DNA from: Parastagonospora avenae f. sp. tritici 18332-5
Lineage: Eukaryota > Ascomycota > Dothideomycetes > Pleosporales > Phaeosphaeriaceae
DNA: 64,000 nucleotides
NCBI GenBank assembly: GCA_022559985.1
Contig: JAFJTR010000016.1
Span: 403,115-467,114 of the forward strand
Direction: 5' to 3'
Positions 1 through 9,225 of this stretch are shown here, in pieces. The position numbers and the translations under genes were made by a program. The notes beneath the pieces were generated by a model, which worked only from the letters and a program-made list of their open reading frames with translations, was not told where the DNA came from and ran no database searches. Each line of letters begins with the position of its first letter. Position 1 is the first letter of the stretch.

Positions 1-2381
1 GAAGGCAGAAGATCGAGGGCTACGAGATATATCTGGTCGAGCAGTGGGCCTGTTCGCGATCGCACCCCACCTTCCTCATCACTACATACACTGGCAATCC
101 CTCCGATGTCGTGCTAGCAACAATCATTAGCGTCCCATCAGACGAGGCAGAATGGTCGCCTCAAATGCGTCTGCTCTTCAAGTCTTTGACAGAGTACCAT
201 GCACGGCGCAAAGAGACGCCCTATGGCACTCTCATGATTACGAATCTGAGTGGCTTCCCATCGTCGCTGACTGTTATTCCTATACCGGGTGGGGACATGA
301 AGAAGTACCGTGAGATATTCTTCGTCAATGAAAACCTCAAGCGCATGGGATGTTCCGGCCGTCTGGGCATCAAGCTTGCGCCCCCGAGTAGTGCAACCGA
401 AGCAAAGTTCCATCAGCTTTACCGCACAAGCGAAAAGATCCCTTTCAATGCATCCGTCATCGAGCTTGTGAAGTTGTGTCAGGTTGCTCTGATCCTGTTT
501 GGCAAGCTGGAGCCAGAGTACGCCGACGGGCTGCTGTGCGACTTGACCGAAAAAGCCATCAATGATTGGTGGCTCGAGCACGGGGCTGAGTACTACACGG
601 TAGAGCCTCACGATGGCATACTTGGTCCTACCACGGTCGCCGCACTATTGGGCATGTTGATGGGTTCGCGCAACAGGCTAAGTGCATGCAACGCCCCAGT
701 CTCCAAAGACGTCTTCGATATTGAGAACACAAAGCGGGGCATCGCACACTTCCAGAAGTCACAACATCTTCCAAGGACACGACGACTAGACAGACAGACT
801 CTTGACAAGCTGCGACGATCCACCGCAAAAGCTGCGAGCAAAGAGGGCTGGGCCGTACCCCGGGCCTTCAAGTCCACCGTGGCTGAGCTCGGAGGCAAAG
901 GAGGCGAGATGGTCATGGGCATGGTAGGAGCGGGTCAGAAGGATGGTATTGCTGAAGTCGAGACTGTCGATATTGATCAGTTCGTGGAACTGGTTCGGGG
1001 AGGACATGCCAAGTGGCTGTGGCACGGCAAACCTCGCAAGTCTACGGCAGGCGACATGTTCAATCGTTTACCTGGAGAAGAGCGTGCAGACTCTCCAGAC
1101 GAAGCGGAGCCTATAAAGAAGCCGCTTACCAGAGAGTCTACCTTCGATCAGCAGCGACTCATGAAGCGTGAGAGTACAGCTGACAGTAGCAGAAAGGCGG
1201 AAATATTTTCGCCAGATGGCACAGAAAAAGACAAAGACAAGGACCCATTTTCGAAGCGCGCCGCCATCAAAGCAATTCCAGGAAGCGGCTTTCGGCATAT
1301 CAAGGACGCTGTTGGTCTGCGGACGCACACCAGTAAGCAGTCGAGAGACGAGCATCATGGCCGGCACAGCCTGCATCGGAACAAAAGCGACCTTCATTCC
1401 CCCCAACTTGCAGACACCAACGGCAACCTTCCCAAGTCAGATGAGGACCACTCGTCCTTCGTTTCTTCCCAGCGCACGCTCACAGACCCTGAGCCCGCCT
1501 TCGCCAAAGTCTTGACCGAAACGCCTCACGAGTCTGCGGCCGATCTTACCCTGGATAAGACATTGCCGCGAACAAGTGGCAATTATGAGCCGTCGGCGTT
1601 AAGGAACTCAGTTGCTGAGAGCGATGCATCGATTGAGCCTATACCCGAAGATCCTGTTTTGGAAACTTTCTATCACGGTGTCGAGCTCAACGAAAGGTTG
1701 CCCATCGAGGAAGCACACGAGATCCCCCCTCTTCTCCGTCGCACACTATCCAGCGATCAATTCGACTTCTACCAAGCCCCACGTCACGACGACTGGTGGC
1801 CTCGTCAACTCTCCTTTAGCATAGCCGAAGAAAACGTCCTGCGATGGCGCAACATAGCCGCTCCAGACATCGATGAAGAGGCCATTGAAGATCCCGACAA
1901 CTCCACAGCTCTGAGCGCCAACCTCGCCCTACAAAACCTCCAATCCGAACAGCTCAAACGCCTGCATCACCGCCTCGCCTTGCTCTCCAACAAAGACTCC
2001 ACCTGGGTGTCCTCGCGCCTCACTGACCTCGCTGACCTCGAAGCCGCCGCCGACGCCGACATTGAAACTCTCGATTCAATCTACTATCCCCGTCTCGACA
2101 CGTACCACGATCTGCGCGAGAATGCGCACGGCATTATCACCAACAACCGCAGCCAGCTTACCACGTCGATGCGCGAATTAGGCGACGTGGGAGATAAGCT
2201 GGACTACGAGATTGGCGCGTTGCGCGGCAAGGTCGAGGATGTGGAGGATGCGCTGGCGGAGTTTGAGAGGCAGGTTAAATTTGTTGAGGGGAGGGCGGAT
2301 GAGTTGGAGAAAGTGTTGGGAAGGAGGGAGGGTTGGTGGCATTGGTTTGGGAGGGTAGCATTGGGGGTTGGGACTGTGTAG
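1..2381 (+). CDS. STB6-like N-terminal domain protein (5' end beyond the window)
   Basis: The frame is open from base 3, with a GTG but no ATG near the edge, so the real start lies upstream. The first ~280 residues carry the fungal STB6/STB2-like domain. Landmarks are IEGYEIYLVEQWACSR at the edge, VTNLSGFP-type and VNENLKRMGCSGR segments, a KLCQVALILFGKL helix and DGILGPTTVAALLGMLMGSR. The yeast founders, Stb2/Stb6, were found as Sin3-binding proteins. The filamentous-fungal role is not established, so no function is claimed. The middle (~residues 300-560 of the visible part) is low-complexity, charged and Ser-rich. The last ~180 residues are predicted helical/coiled coil, with ALEEFERQVKFVEGRADEL-like heptads, and end in a Trp-rich tail (WWHWFGRVALG). 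The stop is TAG at 2379-2381 and no intron is needed in the visible part. The family call is fairly secure. Confidence 0.8.
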   Translation, partial: RQKIEGYEIYLVEQWACSRSHPTFLITTYTGNPSDVVLATIISVPSDEAEWSPQMRLLFKSLTEYHARRKETPYGTLMITNLSGFPSSLTVIPIPGGDMKKYREIFFVNENLKRMGCSGRLGIKLAPPSSATEAKFHQLYRTSEKIPFNASVIELVKLCQVALILFGKLEPEYADGLLCDLTEKAINDWWLEHGAEYYTVEPHDGILGPTTVAALLGMLMGSRNRLSACNAPVSKDVFDIENTKRGIAHFQKSQHLPRTRRLDRQTLDKLRRSTAKAASKEGWAVPRAFKSTVAELGGKGGEMVMGMVGAGQKDGIAEVETVDIDQFVELVRGGHAKWLWHGKPRKSTAGDMFNRLPGEERADSPDEAEPIKKPLTRESTFDQQRLMKRESTADSSRKAEIFSPDGTEKDKDKDPFSKRAAIKAIPGSGFRHIKDAVGLRTHTSKQSRDEHHGRHSLHRNKSDLHSPQLADTNGNLPKSDEDHSSFVSSQRTLTDPEPAFAKVLTETPHESAADLTLDKTLPRTSGNYEPSALRNSVAESDASIEPIPEDPVLETFYHGVELNERLPIEEAHEIPPLLRRTLSSDQFDFYQAPRHDDWWPRQLSFSIAEENVLRWRNIAAPDIDEEAIEDPDNSTALSANLALQNLQSEQLKRLHHRLALLSNKDSTWVSSRLTDLADLEAAADADIETLDSIYYPRLDTYHDLRENAHGIITNNRSQLTTSMRELGDVGDKLDYEIGALRGKVEDVEDALAEFERQVKFVEGRADELEKVLGRREGWWHWFGRVALGVGTV

Positions 2382-2724
2382 GAGGTATAGAATGGCGTTT
2401 GCTAGTGTTTTCGAACATGTCAGATACCCTTGCATTAGGCCTCATACCAGAGCTTGAGTCAATAAAAATACTTCACATGTTACCCTACGAATTGCTCTGC
2501 TGCGGAAATTGAGAATTGTCGTGGACTCAATGGCTGTGGATGTTCCTTACATGCATGGACCTCGCACGATGCACAGCCCCACTTCAGCCTGGCTCAGAAT
2601 CTGTTCCATCTTCAACATGATCTGCCTACACATACTTCGCAAAACCTCGCCTCGATCGCACTTGAGACAATGCACCTGGCATCTAAGAGTATCATCTCCA
2701 CAATCGTTATCGTAGCTTCTCGCG
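2382..2724. other. intergenic spacer
   Basis: This 343 bp stretch lies between two genes on the same strand, so it must hold the STB6-like 3' UTR and the HET gene promoter. An AATAAAAATA stretch near 2461 could act in polyadenylation. I see no RNA gene or repeat. Confidence 0.6.
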
Positions 2725-4323
2725 ATGAGCGCCTCCAGTAACGTCTTTCAGCATGAACCACTTGACCACAGCATCAAGTCGATTCGAGGCATCCGCATCC
2801 TTCCAGACCTCACGGAGGATGGCCTGATACAATGCGAATCAAAAGTAACTACAATCGATGCAAAGTACTCCTGCCTCAGCTATGTCTGGGGCGAGCCCGA
2901 ATCAAATCAATCTATTATGATGAACGGTGCGTTCTTCACCGTACGCCAAAACCTCTTCGACTTTCTCGAAACCACACGTCCCATGATCAAATCAGCAGCA
3001 TATTGGTGGATTGACGCGCTCTGTATTGATCAAAGTAACACTTTAGAGCGCAACCATCAAGTCCAACAAATGGGCTCGATATACTCGCACGCGCAATGCG
3101 TGTATATTTGGCTCGGAAAGCTACCATCGATCCCTTCAGTCGCATATCTCCTCTCCCCACCACGGCCCAGACTTGTGAGCAAGAAGCGCTACCGGCGCCG
3201 CATTTGCAGTGTCGGCATCTACCAGAACCCGTACTGGGGACGCGCCTGGGTAACGCAAGAAATAGTGCTCGCGCGATACCTTAAGGTGTTGGTGAAAGGC
3301 GTCGCCCTGGACTTCAGAGACTTCATCATCGCGGTTGGATATCCTACGAGTCCTAGTCAGAGACGAAGTCAGGCTTTGCTGCCCAAGAAGAATGGACCGA
3401 AGCTAGGTGTAAGTAGGATCGAGCAGTACCTTCTCGTCAAGCCTGATCTGCTTACACCCGAAGCACCTGAGGTTGGCGGAAGAGCTAATTTGGGGTACTC
3501 CGGCCTCATCGCGTTGTTAGATAGGTTTAAGACGTGGGGATGTTCTATCCCACGCGATCGCATCTTCTCTCTTCTAGCACTGTGCGAGGAGGGAAGAGGC
3601 GTCACGGTTGACTACGACGTGCACGAGGATGAACTCGCATATCAAGTGTTGCGGTCCTGCACTAATACGCTTTGTCTTTGCTCCGTCATGCTCGTCGGAG
3701 AAGCGCTTGGAATCTCCGTCTGCGGATCAGAAGAAGCTTCTATGGTGCCGCGGTGCGGGCCTTTCGTTCAAATTAACGTCGAGAACTGGAAGCCTCGCAA
3801 GATGGCAGACTATAAAGTCACGCAAGCCGGGCTCATGTACTTCAACATTCCCGTGTGGAAGCCGAGTTTCCGTCAGCCACGGTCGGACCTTGCCCTGCCT
3901 TGTTTCGTCACGCAGCACGTCTTCAGAGCACTGCACCTTCACGCAGTCTTCATGCCCACTGGCCACACATACAAGCCAGAGCTGTATCCCGACATAGGCG
4001 AAGAAGTCCTCATTCCCGAATACATGCGCTCATTCCTTGGCAAACTTGAAGCCGAGTGCAGGAGCACCACCAGCACACTAGGAATCATGAGGCTATTCGC
4101 GAAAGGTTTCAGTTTCGGGCCTGGATCCGGAATTCGCATATCACTGAGTCTGATCTGGAACTTGAAGAGAGATTATGGCGTGACGACCTGCGATGTTGCA
4201 GTGCCGGCAGTGTGGAATCCTGGGACTCCGCCATTCATGAGTTTGGGTTGTGGAGCGTGGAATACTTTGGGAGAGGGAGATGAGGATGATGAGATGTTGT
4301 GCGGAGGAGAAAAGACCTGGTGA
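2725..4323 (+). CDS. HET (heterokaryon incompatibility) domain protein, intact
   Basis: This is an uninterrupted 532-residue ORF. The HET domain spans residues ~45-180 with its three signature blocks: YSCLSYVWGEP, WWIDALCIDQSN with QVQQMGSIYSHAQCVYIWLG, and WGRAWVTQEIVLA. A fourth landmark, the conserved PRDRIFSLLAL stretch, sits near residue 275. HET domains in known proteins trigger cell death during vegetative incompatibility, and many paralogues have unknown partners. The C-terminal 250 residues match no domain I recognise. They are Cys-rich around 310-350 and end acidic (EGDEDDEMLCGG). No NACHT or repeat domain is fused, so this is a stand-alone HET protein. The ATG at 2725 is the first in frame and no intron is needed. 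This is the only HET gene in the window that looks functional. Confidence 0.88.
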   Translation: MSASSNVFQHEPLDHSIKSIRGIRILPDLTEDGLIQCESKVTTIDAKYSCLSYVWGEPESNQSIMMNGAFFTVRQNLFDFLETTRPMIKSAAYWWIDALCIDQSNTLERNHQVQQMGSIYSHAQCVYIWLGKLPSIPSVAYLLSPPRPRLVSKKRYRRRICSVGIYQNPYWGRAWVTQEIVLARYLKVLVKGVALDFRDFIIAVGYPTSPSQRRSQALLPKKNGPKLGVSRIEQYLLVKPDLLTPEAPEVGGRANLGYSGLIALLDRFKTWGCSIPRDRIFSLLALCEEGRGVTVDYDVHEDELAYQVLRSCTNTLCLCSVMLVGEALGISVCGSEEASMVPRCGPFVQINVENWKPRKMADYKVTQAGLMYFNIPVWKPSFRQPRSDLALPCFVTQHVFRALHLHAVFMPTGHTYKPELYPDIGEEVLIPEYMRSFLGKLEAECRSTTSTLGIMRLFAKGFSFGPGSGIRISLSLIWNLKRDYGVTTCDVAVPAVWNPGTPPFMSLGCGAWNTLGEGDEDDEMLCGGEKTW

Positions 4324-4745
4324 CTGTGACGGCTCTCATTTACCCCCTCTTCGCTTCTCAAGTCCGTATTTCGGATCACGTTCTCCGCCAGCAATATATG
4401 CCACGTTTGCATTTCCGCCATCACGGGACACTGGGTTGCATGCGGGATCTCAAAACAGCGAACGGAAATCTTACTTTCGATACAAAAAATCGCCTCTACC
4501 CAGACTGCACCGTACTTCCTATATTTAGATCAGGCAACTGAGGTAGTGTGTCAGCACTATGAACCCCGAGCGAAGCCCGTCCTCATACCGCATAGAAGTT
4601 TTCCACTAGGAGTTTAAACCAATCATTCAATCAGTCAACCGCACTTCCTATCAGCATAAAATCCGCAAGGCGACCATACAACCAACCACCTAAGCGCCAT
4701 CCATCTCTCCCAAACAAAACCTCACATTACCGATTCACACTCAAC
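4324..4745. other. intergenic spacer with promoter-like pyrimidine/CA-rich leader
   Basis: The 422 bp between the HET gene and the EthD gene hold no convincing ORF. The last ~100 bp before the ATG at 4746 are CA/CT-rich (CAACCACC, CTCTCCC, CACATTACC), typical of fungal 5' leaders. Confidence 0.5.
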
Positions 4746-5296
4746 ATGGCCACCTCATCCCCCCAATCCCCCATCCAAATCATCTCATACATCCGCCGCA
4801 ACCGCTCTCTAACCCCCGAGCAATTCTACAACTACTGGGAAACAATTCACGGACCAAAAGTCATCCCCTGGGCTGAAAAGCACGGCATTTTTCGCTACCA
4901 ACAGGTATTATTCCTTTCCCCTTCCCCCTCCTCTCGTCCTCACCAACACTCCAGATCCACACCACCGGCTCAATGGTCCCCATCCCATCCACCGCCTCCG
5001 CCCCGAACGCCCTCAACACTGGCGACCTACCAACCACGCCCGTCGAATTCGACGGCATAGCGATTTTTCTGGTCCCGTCGCTGGAGCAGTTCATTACGGC
5101 GTTTCAGGATAGGTATTATGTGGAGGTGATTGAGCCCGATGAGAGGGTGTTGTTGGATAAGGAGGGGCCGGGGAGTGGAGTTGTGGCGAGTTTTGTGGGT
5201 ACGGAGGTAAAGATGGTTGAGGGAGGGATGGGGGTAGGTGGGAAAGGAGAGGAGTTTAGGAGGGGGTTTGAGGAGTTTGAGAGGAAGGCGAAGTGA
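4746..5296 (+). CDS. EthD-domain (dimeric alpha/beta barrel) protein
   Basis: There are two exons, 4746-4904 and 4955-5296, joined by a 50 bp intron (donor CAG|GTATTA, acceptor CTCCAG|ATC). The phase is 0 on both sides and the product is 166 aa. The first exon holds the EthD hallmark: an IISYIRRN strand followed by LTPEQFYNYWETIHGPKVIPWAEKHG. The second exon supplies the continuation FDGIAIFLVPSLEQFITAF and a second strand/helix around YYVEVIEPDERVLLD. EthD proteins form small ferredoxin-like barrels, and members include fungal polyketide-tailoring and degradation enzymes. This gene has no pathway neighbours, so the substrate is unknown. The 3' part is unusually GGG-rich because of codon use (GGGAGTGG, GGGATGGGGGT). 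Confidence 0.82.
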
Positions 5297-5775
5297 AGAT
5301 TGGAGGGTGAGAGGGTTGAGGATGATGAGTGGTGCTGAGATTTGAGAGGCGAGGAACGAAATGTTTCATGGATAATCAGAAGATGAAGTCCGATCGGATC
5401 GGGAAAGGTGATACTACTTTACATTCTTAGGGCAAGTTTCATTCGAGAAATAAAGCTCTAAACGGCTGAATATTCCAGAGGAAGAGAGAGGTCGCAAAAG
5501 TACAAACGCGGATCAACCGCTCGTTCTTACATGTGGAACTGCGGGGGTCGGCCCGCAGCGAAGTTAATTCGAGACGACTATCTCTACTGTGGTTAGAATG
5601 TGATTACGTCGGAGAAGCCATGCGACTTCGCACAGCAAACAGAGCCATTGACGCACTTTGAGCCACGAAGCAGAAGATCCCGCTCAAATGTCTTCGAGGA
5701 GATTGGAGGCTGTGCTCCGAAACATACTTCGTGAAAGCGCTTGGCGCCGCAAGAGAAGACCCCTGGGCCGAAAAG
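5297..5775. other. intergenic spacer
   Basis: These 479 bp contain only short ORFs. The end (5620-5661) has an ATG-initiated 13-codon ORF in frame with the following hypothetical gene but closed by TGA at 5659-5661. It could be an upstream ORF, or a sign that the start of the next gene is degraded. Confidence 0.4.
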
Positions 5776-6252
5776 ATGCAGCATTTTGGGAGTTCAACGG
5801 CGGGCACGTTGTCGCTCAGTGTCCCAAGCTTAAAGCGTAAAGCCGGCCTGTGCGAAGCGGAATTCAAGCTGGAAGGAAGTAACGCACAGGCCTGGCGATT
5901 TGAGTTGAATGCGCTGTTTGCGTCTTCAGAGCCGCTTCGATTTAGCGCCGTCGGTGCCGGTGGAGAAAATAATGGCGAAATGCAATTCAAAATACTCGAC
6001 AATAGTCTTCTGACGTTGCGCGTTCCAGACAGCTTAATTCCGGCAGGTCGTCGAGGTGATGGCAGCATTACCTTTGTGGGGGTGAAACAGCTGGAATCCG
6101 CGTTCGAAGGTCCTGATCCCTGGAATGAAGATAGTTACTACGATGATGACTACTGTGTTGGTGAACACTGGGACGGGGTACGGGGCAGCGATGGAGACTA
6201 CAAGTCCGATTGGGAATTGGGGCCTCGAGATTATGACCAGAGATATTTCTGA
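5776..6252 (+). CDS. weakly supported hypothetical protein, acidic C-terminus
   Basis: The 158 codons run from the ATG at 5776. The frame is open further upstream to 5662 but has no earlier ATG. I recognise no family. The N-terminal half is mixed alpha/beta in character and the C-terminal ~50 residues are rich in Asp, Tyr and Gly (DSYYDDDYC, GSDGDYKSDW). It converges on the MFS transporter gene with only 53 bp between stops. A comparably long ORF runs on the other strand (5604-6068), so coding potential is ambiguous. It could also be the surviving 3' exon of a longer gene, because codons before 5776 read smoothly (SETYFVKALG). Confidence 0.33.
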   Translation: MQHFGSSTAGTLSLSVPSLKRKAGLCEAEFKLEGSNAQAWRFELNALFASSEPLRFSAVGAGGENNGEMQFKILDNSLLTLRVPDSLIPAGRRGDGSITFVGVKQLESAFEGPDPWNEDSYYDDDYCVGEHWDGVRGSDGDYKSDWELGPRDYDQRYF

Positions 6253-6305
6253 GCGAATATGGGTAGCATGTGATGATTCAGTAACAAGGTATACATACAA
6301 CGCGA

Positions 6306-7878
6306 CTATCTCTTCTTCTTGAATAACCATCCACTTAACCATAACAACGCCGGTACTGCTGCAATAGCAGAAACCAAGCCCAGTACCCAAGACATCGTCT
6401 CCCACCCTCTGTCCTCTACGATAAAACCCGCTAGCAAAGGTCCGGCCATACACCCAGCCGCAAACGCCATGTTGAACAGTGCATAAGCCTGTGCATATGC
6501 TCCGCCCTTACCAAACCCGGGATGTCCACGAGCAAGCATGCTCTTCTCCTTGGCTTCCACCACACTGGAGATTTCCGCCATGATTGGTGGAAACGTGACA
6601 GCGAGAAATAATCCGGTAACAGCTAGCAAGGCACAGAGAAGGACTTTGTCCCTAATAGTGTTCTCGTTGACGAACCGGAGACATACAAGTGGTGGACAAG
6701 AACACAAAAACCCAACAGTGACGAAGTATCGTCCGCCAAACTTGTCGCTGAGCCAGCCGAAGAGTGGTGCGAGGAAGCCTGGGATAACGAGAGGAAGGAA
6801 GAGTAGCCCGGCGCCTGTGGACGACCAGTTGAAGATGTTTGCGGCGTGGATCGTGAGGACTGAATCGAAGGAAGTCATAAGTGCGGCTTGCAGGAGAGCG
6901 CATACCAAGGCGGCCCAGAGACGGCGGGAATACAGGAGCGAGAGAACGGGAGGGAGACGATCTCGTCGACGCTGGCGGAATGCTGCGGGGTCGATTACTG
7001 GTCCGACCGTAGCAGCCTTCTCCGCATCTGGTGCTCCATCTGAGGGAGGAGTAGTCGTAGTTTTTCCTTCAGTCGACTCGTCACTCGCAACCACTGGAGC
7101 TCGTCCAGCGACATCGGGATCCCATCTCGCCGCCACTTTCTTCTCGACTAACAGAAGCCGCAGCACGATGTCAAGCCCGATCAATGCATATGCCATGCCG
7201 AAGACGGCATTGTATCCCGCATGATCAAACACGACACCACCGAGCAGTGGCGACAACAAGATTCCAAGCGACATCCCCAGACTGAGCCAACCACTGGCTT
7301 GCGCAAGTTGCTCTTGCGGCACGGTATCCGCCAGCAGCGCCAACCCAACCACCCATCTATATCATCATTAGCAATGGACCTCCATACCTCAGCTTCATGA
7401 ACTTACACAACCGCCGCACTCGCCCCCTGCAAGATTCTCCCCGCAACAAAAATTCCCACCGAATTGCCCACATTCAGCAATACCGTCGAACCCAGCAACG
7501 CCAACAAACCTAGAAGCAAGGGCGAGCGCCTCGACGCCCCGCGATCAGCCAACCACCCACATATAGGCGAGAAAGCAAGCAGAGAAGCGCCGTAGATGGC
7601 GACTAGCACGGAGACCCAGTATTGTACTCTGTCCCAGGCCACGTGACTGCGTGTTTGTAGCGCGAATGGGACGACGGGGACGATGACGCCGTAGAGGAAC
7701 ATGTCCTACATAAAGTTAGTTCAGTGATTGGCTGGATTTAGGGATAAGGGGTGTGTACAGTAAACACAGCCAATGAAATCGTGCCGATGATGAACGCATC
7801 CGAGCTTCTGTATTTTAAAAAGATGGGCGGCTTGTCGCCGTGGTGCGTAAATGACGACAGCCATTGTGGTCGCGGCAT
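6306..7878 (-). CDS. MFS transporter (12-TM drug:H+ antiporter / vesicular-amine-like type)
   Basis: Three exons read on the minus strand: 7878-7759, 7705-7407 and 7356-6306. The introns are 53 bp (7706-7758) and 50 bp (7357-7406), giving 489 aa. The joins restore conserved sequence: SLAVFT|DMFLYGVIVP across the first intron and GASAAVV|WVVGLALLAD across the second. Visible hallmarks are the first TM helix with DMFLYGVIVPVVPF, the loop-2 motif GWLADRGASRRSP (MFS motif A), motif GRILQGASAA in TM4, a long charged central loop (~residues 225-275, EKKVAARWDPDVAG to AEKAATVGP), and GAYAQAYALFNMAFAAG in TM10. The C-terminal dilysine-like KKKR could influence membrane sorting. The family exports small molecules by proton exchange. 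The substrate cannot be read from sequence. No biosynthetic neighbours point to a cluster role. Confidence 0.9.
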
Positions 7879-8371
7879 GTTTGATGTCGGTTTGGTAAAG
7901 TCAAAGCCAACAGGATTATTTGGTGGCTGAGTCTAGATGATGCATCACGATGATTCAATGACTATCTGGCGAAGGATTTGATGAGTTTGTTTGCCTCAGA
8001 AGTTGGAAACGCTGGACGAGGCCTTGCCAAGTCTCGTTCGGACCCGTGGACTGCGCGGGCTGCGAATGTCCGCGCGCGTCGCCTGTTTCATCACTTTCTT
8101 TGTGATGCCAGCCATCTCAGCAACAACTTTTATGAGCAAACAATTCGACATGTTGGGATGCCAAAAAAAAAAGATTAGGAAGTCGTGTGCGGCCCAGATT
8201 GTGGTAAGCGCGGAAATGTCCGGAAGAGCCGTGCCTACTTTCTCAGCCGTGTGAACAGCCAATAACAAAGAGTTCAGCTCGGTGGTCATGATGAATCGTA
8301 TTCGTATTCGAAGAAAAGGTATATACAATAGGAATGCTCTTGCGCTCTTCAATCCACCTCGCTACTCCTAT
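7879..8371. other. intergenic spacer (MFS promoter and GH45 3' region)
   Basis: These 493 bp lie between the start of the MFS gene and the 3' end of the GH45 gene, both on the minus strand. Overlapping short ORFs on both strands look like noise. A 10-base A run sits near 8162-8173. No RNA or repeat is recognised. Confidence 0.5.
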
Positions 8372-9127
8372 TCACGTCGGAGTCTGCCCGTTGCGAATAC
8401 AGTGACTCTTGTCAGTCAGCGCCTTGGGACAAGTGACCTCCTTAAAGCTAACATCAGGGTTATCTGCGCCGCCAAACCAGTCGAATCGCCAGTAGCATCC
8501 GGCCTTCAATTTCTCGGGGAAACTATCACATGCTGAGCGAGATGAGATGCCGCCATATTGCTGACCCCAGCCCTGAGGCGGCGCTCCCCACTGGCTTGTA
8601 CAAGCGTTAAAGAGTCCTACGCCGCCGCCAGGCATCGCGATGTCGAAATGGTTTTGGCCAAGGTCGCCGCCGGTGTTGGTGGTTTGTACGATCATCTTCT
8701 TGCCGTTGACGGGGCCGGATGTAAATGTCAATCTAGAGACGGAGCATTAGCAATGGTTAAAAGCGAGATAATCAAGATCAGCTTACTCGTAGCAAGCGCA
8801 GCACCAGTTGCTCTCAGTCTGCCCAGCCAGCTTGACAGCAGCGAAACCATATGCCAGCTGATCGTTAATCGCCCAAGGACTCTGGTTGGTGCACATGTAT
8901 GCTTGTCCGCCATTCTCACAGCCATTCTTAGCAGCCATATCCGCGAGAGGGTTGTCTGACTTGTCGCAGGACTGGATGGGCTGGCTCACGGCGGCCTTTC
9001 CTGACCATCCGCATGAGCCTTTGCAGCAGTCCCAGTATCTGGTGGTCTTTCCGGTCTTGGTCTGGGCATCGACGGTTGCAAGGCCAGTGGCCAATGCTAG
9101 GAACGCTATTTGTGTAAAGGATACCAT
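8372..9127 (-). CDS. secreted GH45 endo-beta-1,4-glucanase (endoglucanase V type)
   Basis: Two exons, 9127-8787 and 8732-8372, flank a 54 bp intron (GTAAGC...CTCTAG) that splits the Glu codon of CCACYE|LTFTSG. The product is 233 aa. A signal peptide covers residues ~1-21 (MVSFTQIAFLALATGLATVDA). The catalytic domain follows directly, with the GH45 signature TTRYWDCCKGSCGW and the general base Asp33. The acid sits in HFDIAMPGGGVGLF as Asp144. The 111-residue spacing equals that of the Asp10/Asp121 pair in the well-studied Humicola enzyme. The Cys-rich layout fits the disulphide-bonded fold. No cellulose-binding module or linker follows, so this is a single-domain enzyme. It hydrolyses internal beta-1,4 bonds of cellulose outside the cell. 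It looks intact and unmutated. Confidence 0.96.
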
Positions 9128-9217
9128 TTTAGGAGACAGAGTATGATATGCTCGAGGAGAGATGATGCTGATGACAATGAACAGTAGTTCTTCGATGGGT
9201 GGGAACTTGCAATCATG

Positions 9218-9225
9218 TTATATGG
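9218..9225 (-). promoter_or_regulatory. candidate TATA element of the GH45 gene
   Basis: On the minus strand the sequence reads CCATATAA about 90 bp upstream of the GH45 ATG, a plausible TATA position for a strongly regulated secreted enzyme. A CCCCAC hexamer at 9262-9267 matches the loose CreA carbon-repressor consensus (SYGGRG on the other strand). A single match of that length is expected by chance. Confidence 0.3.
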
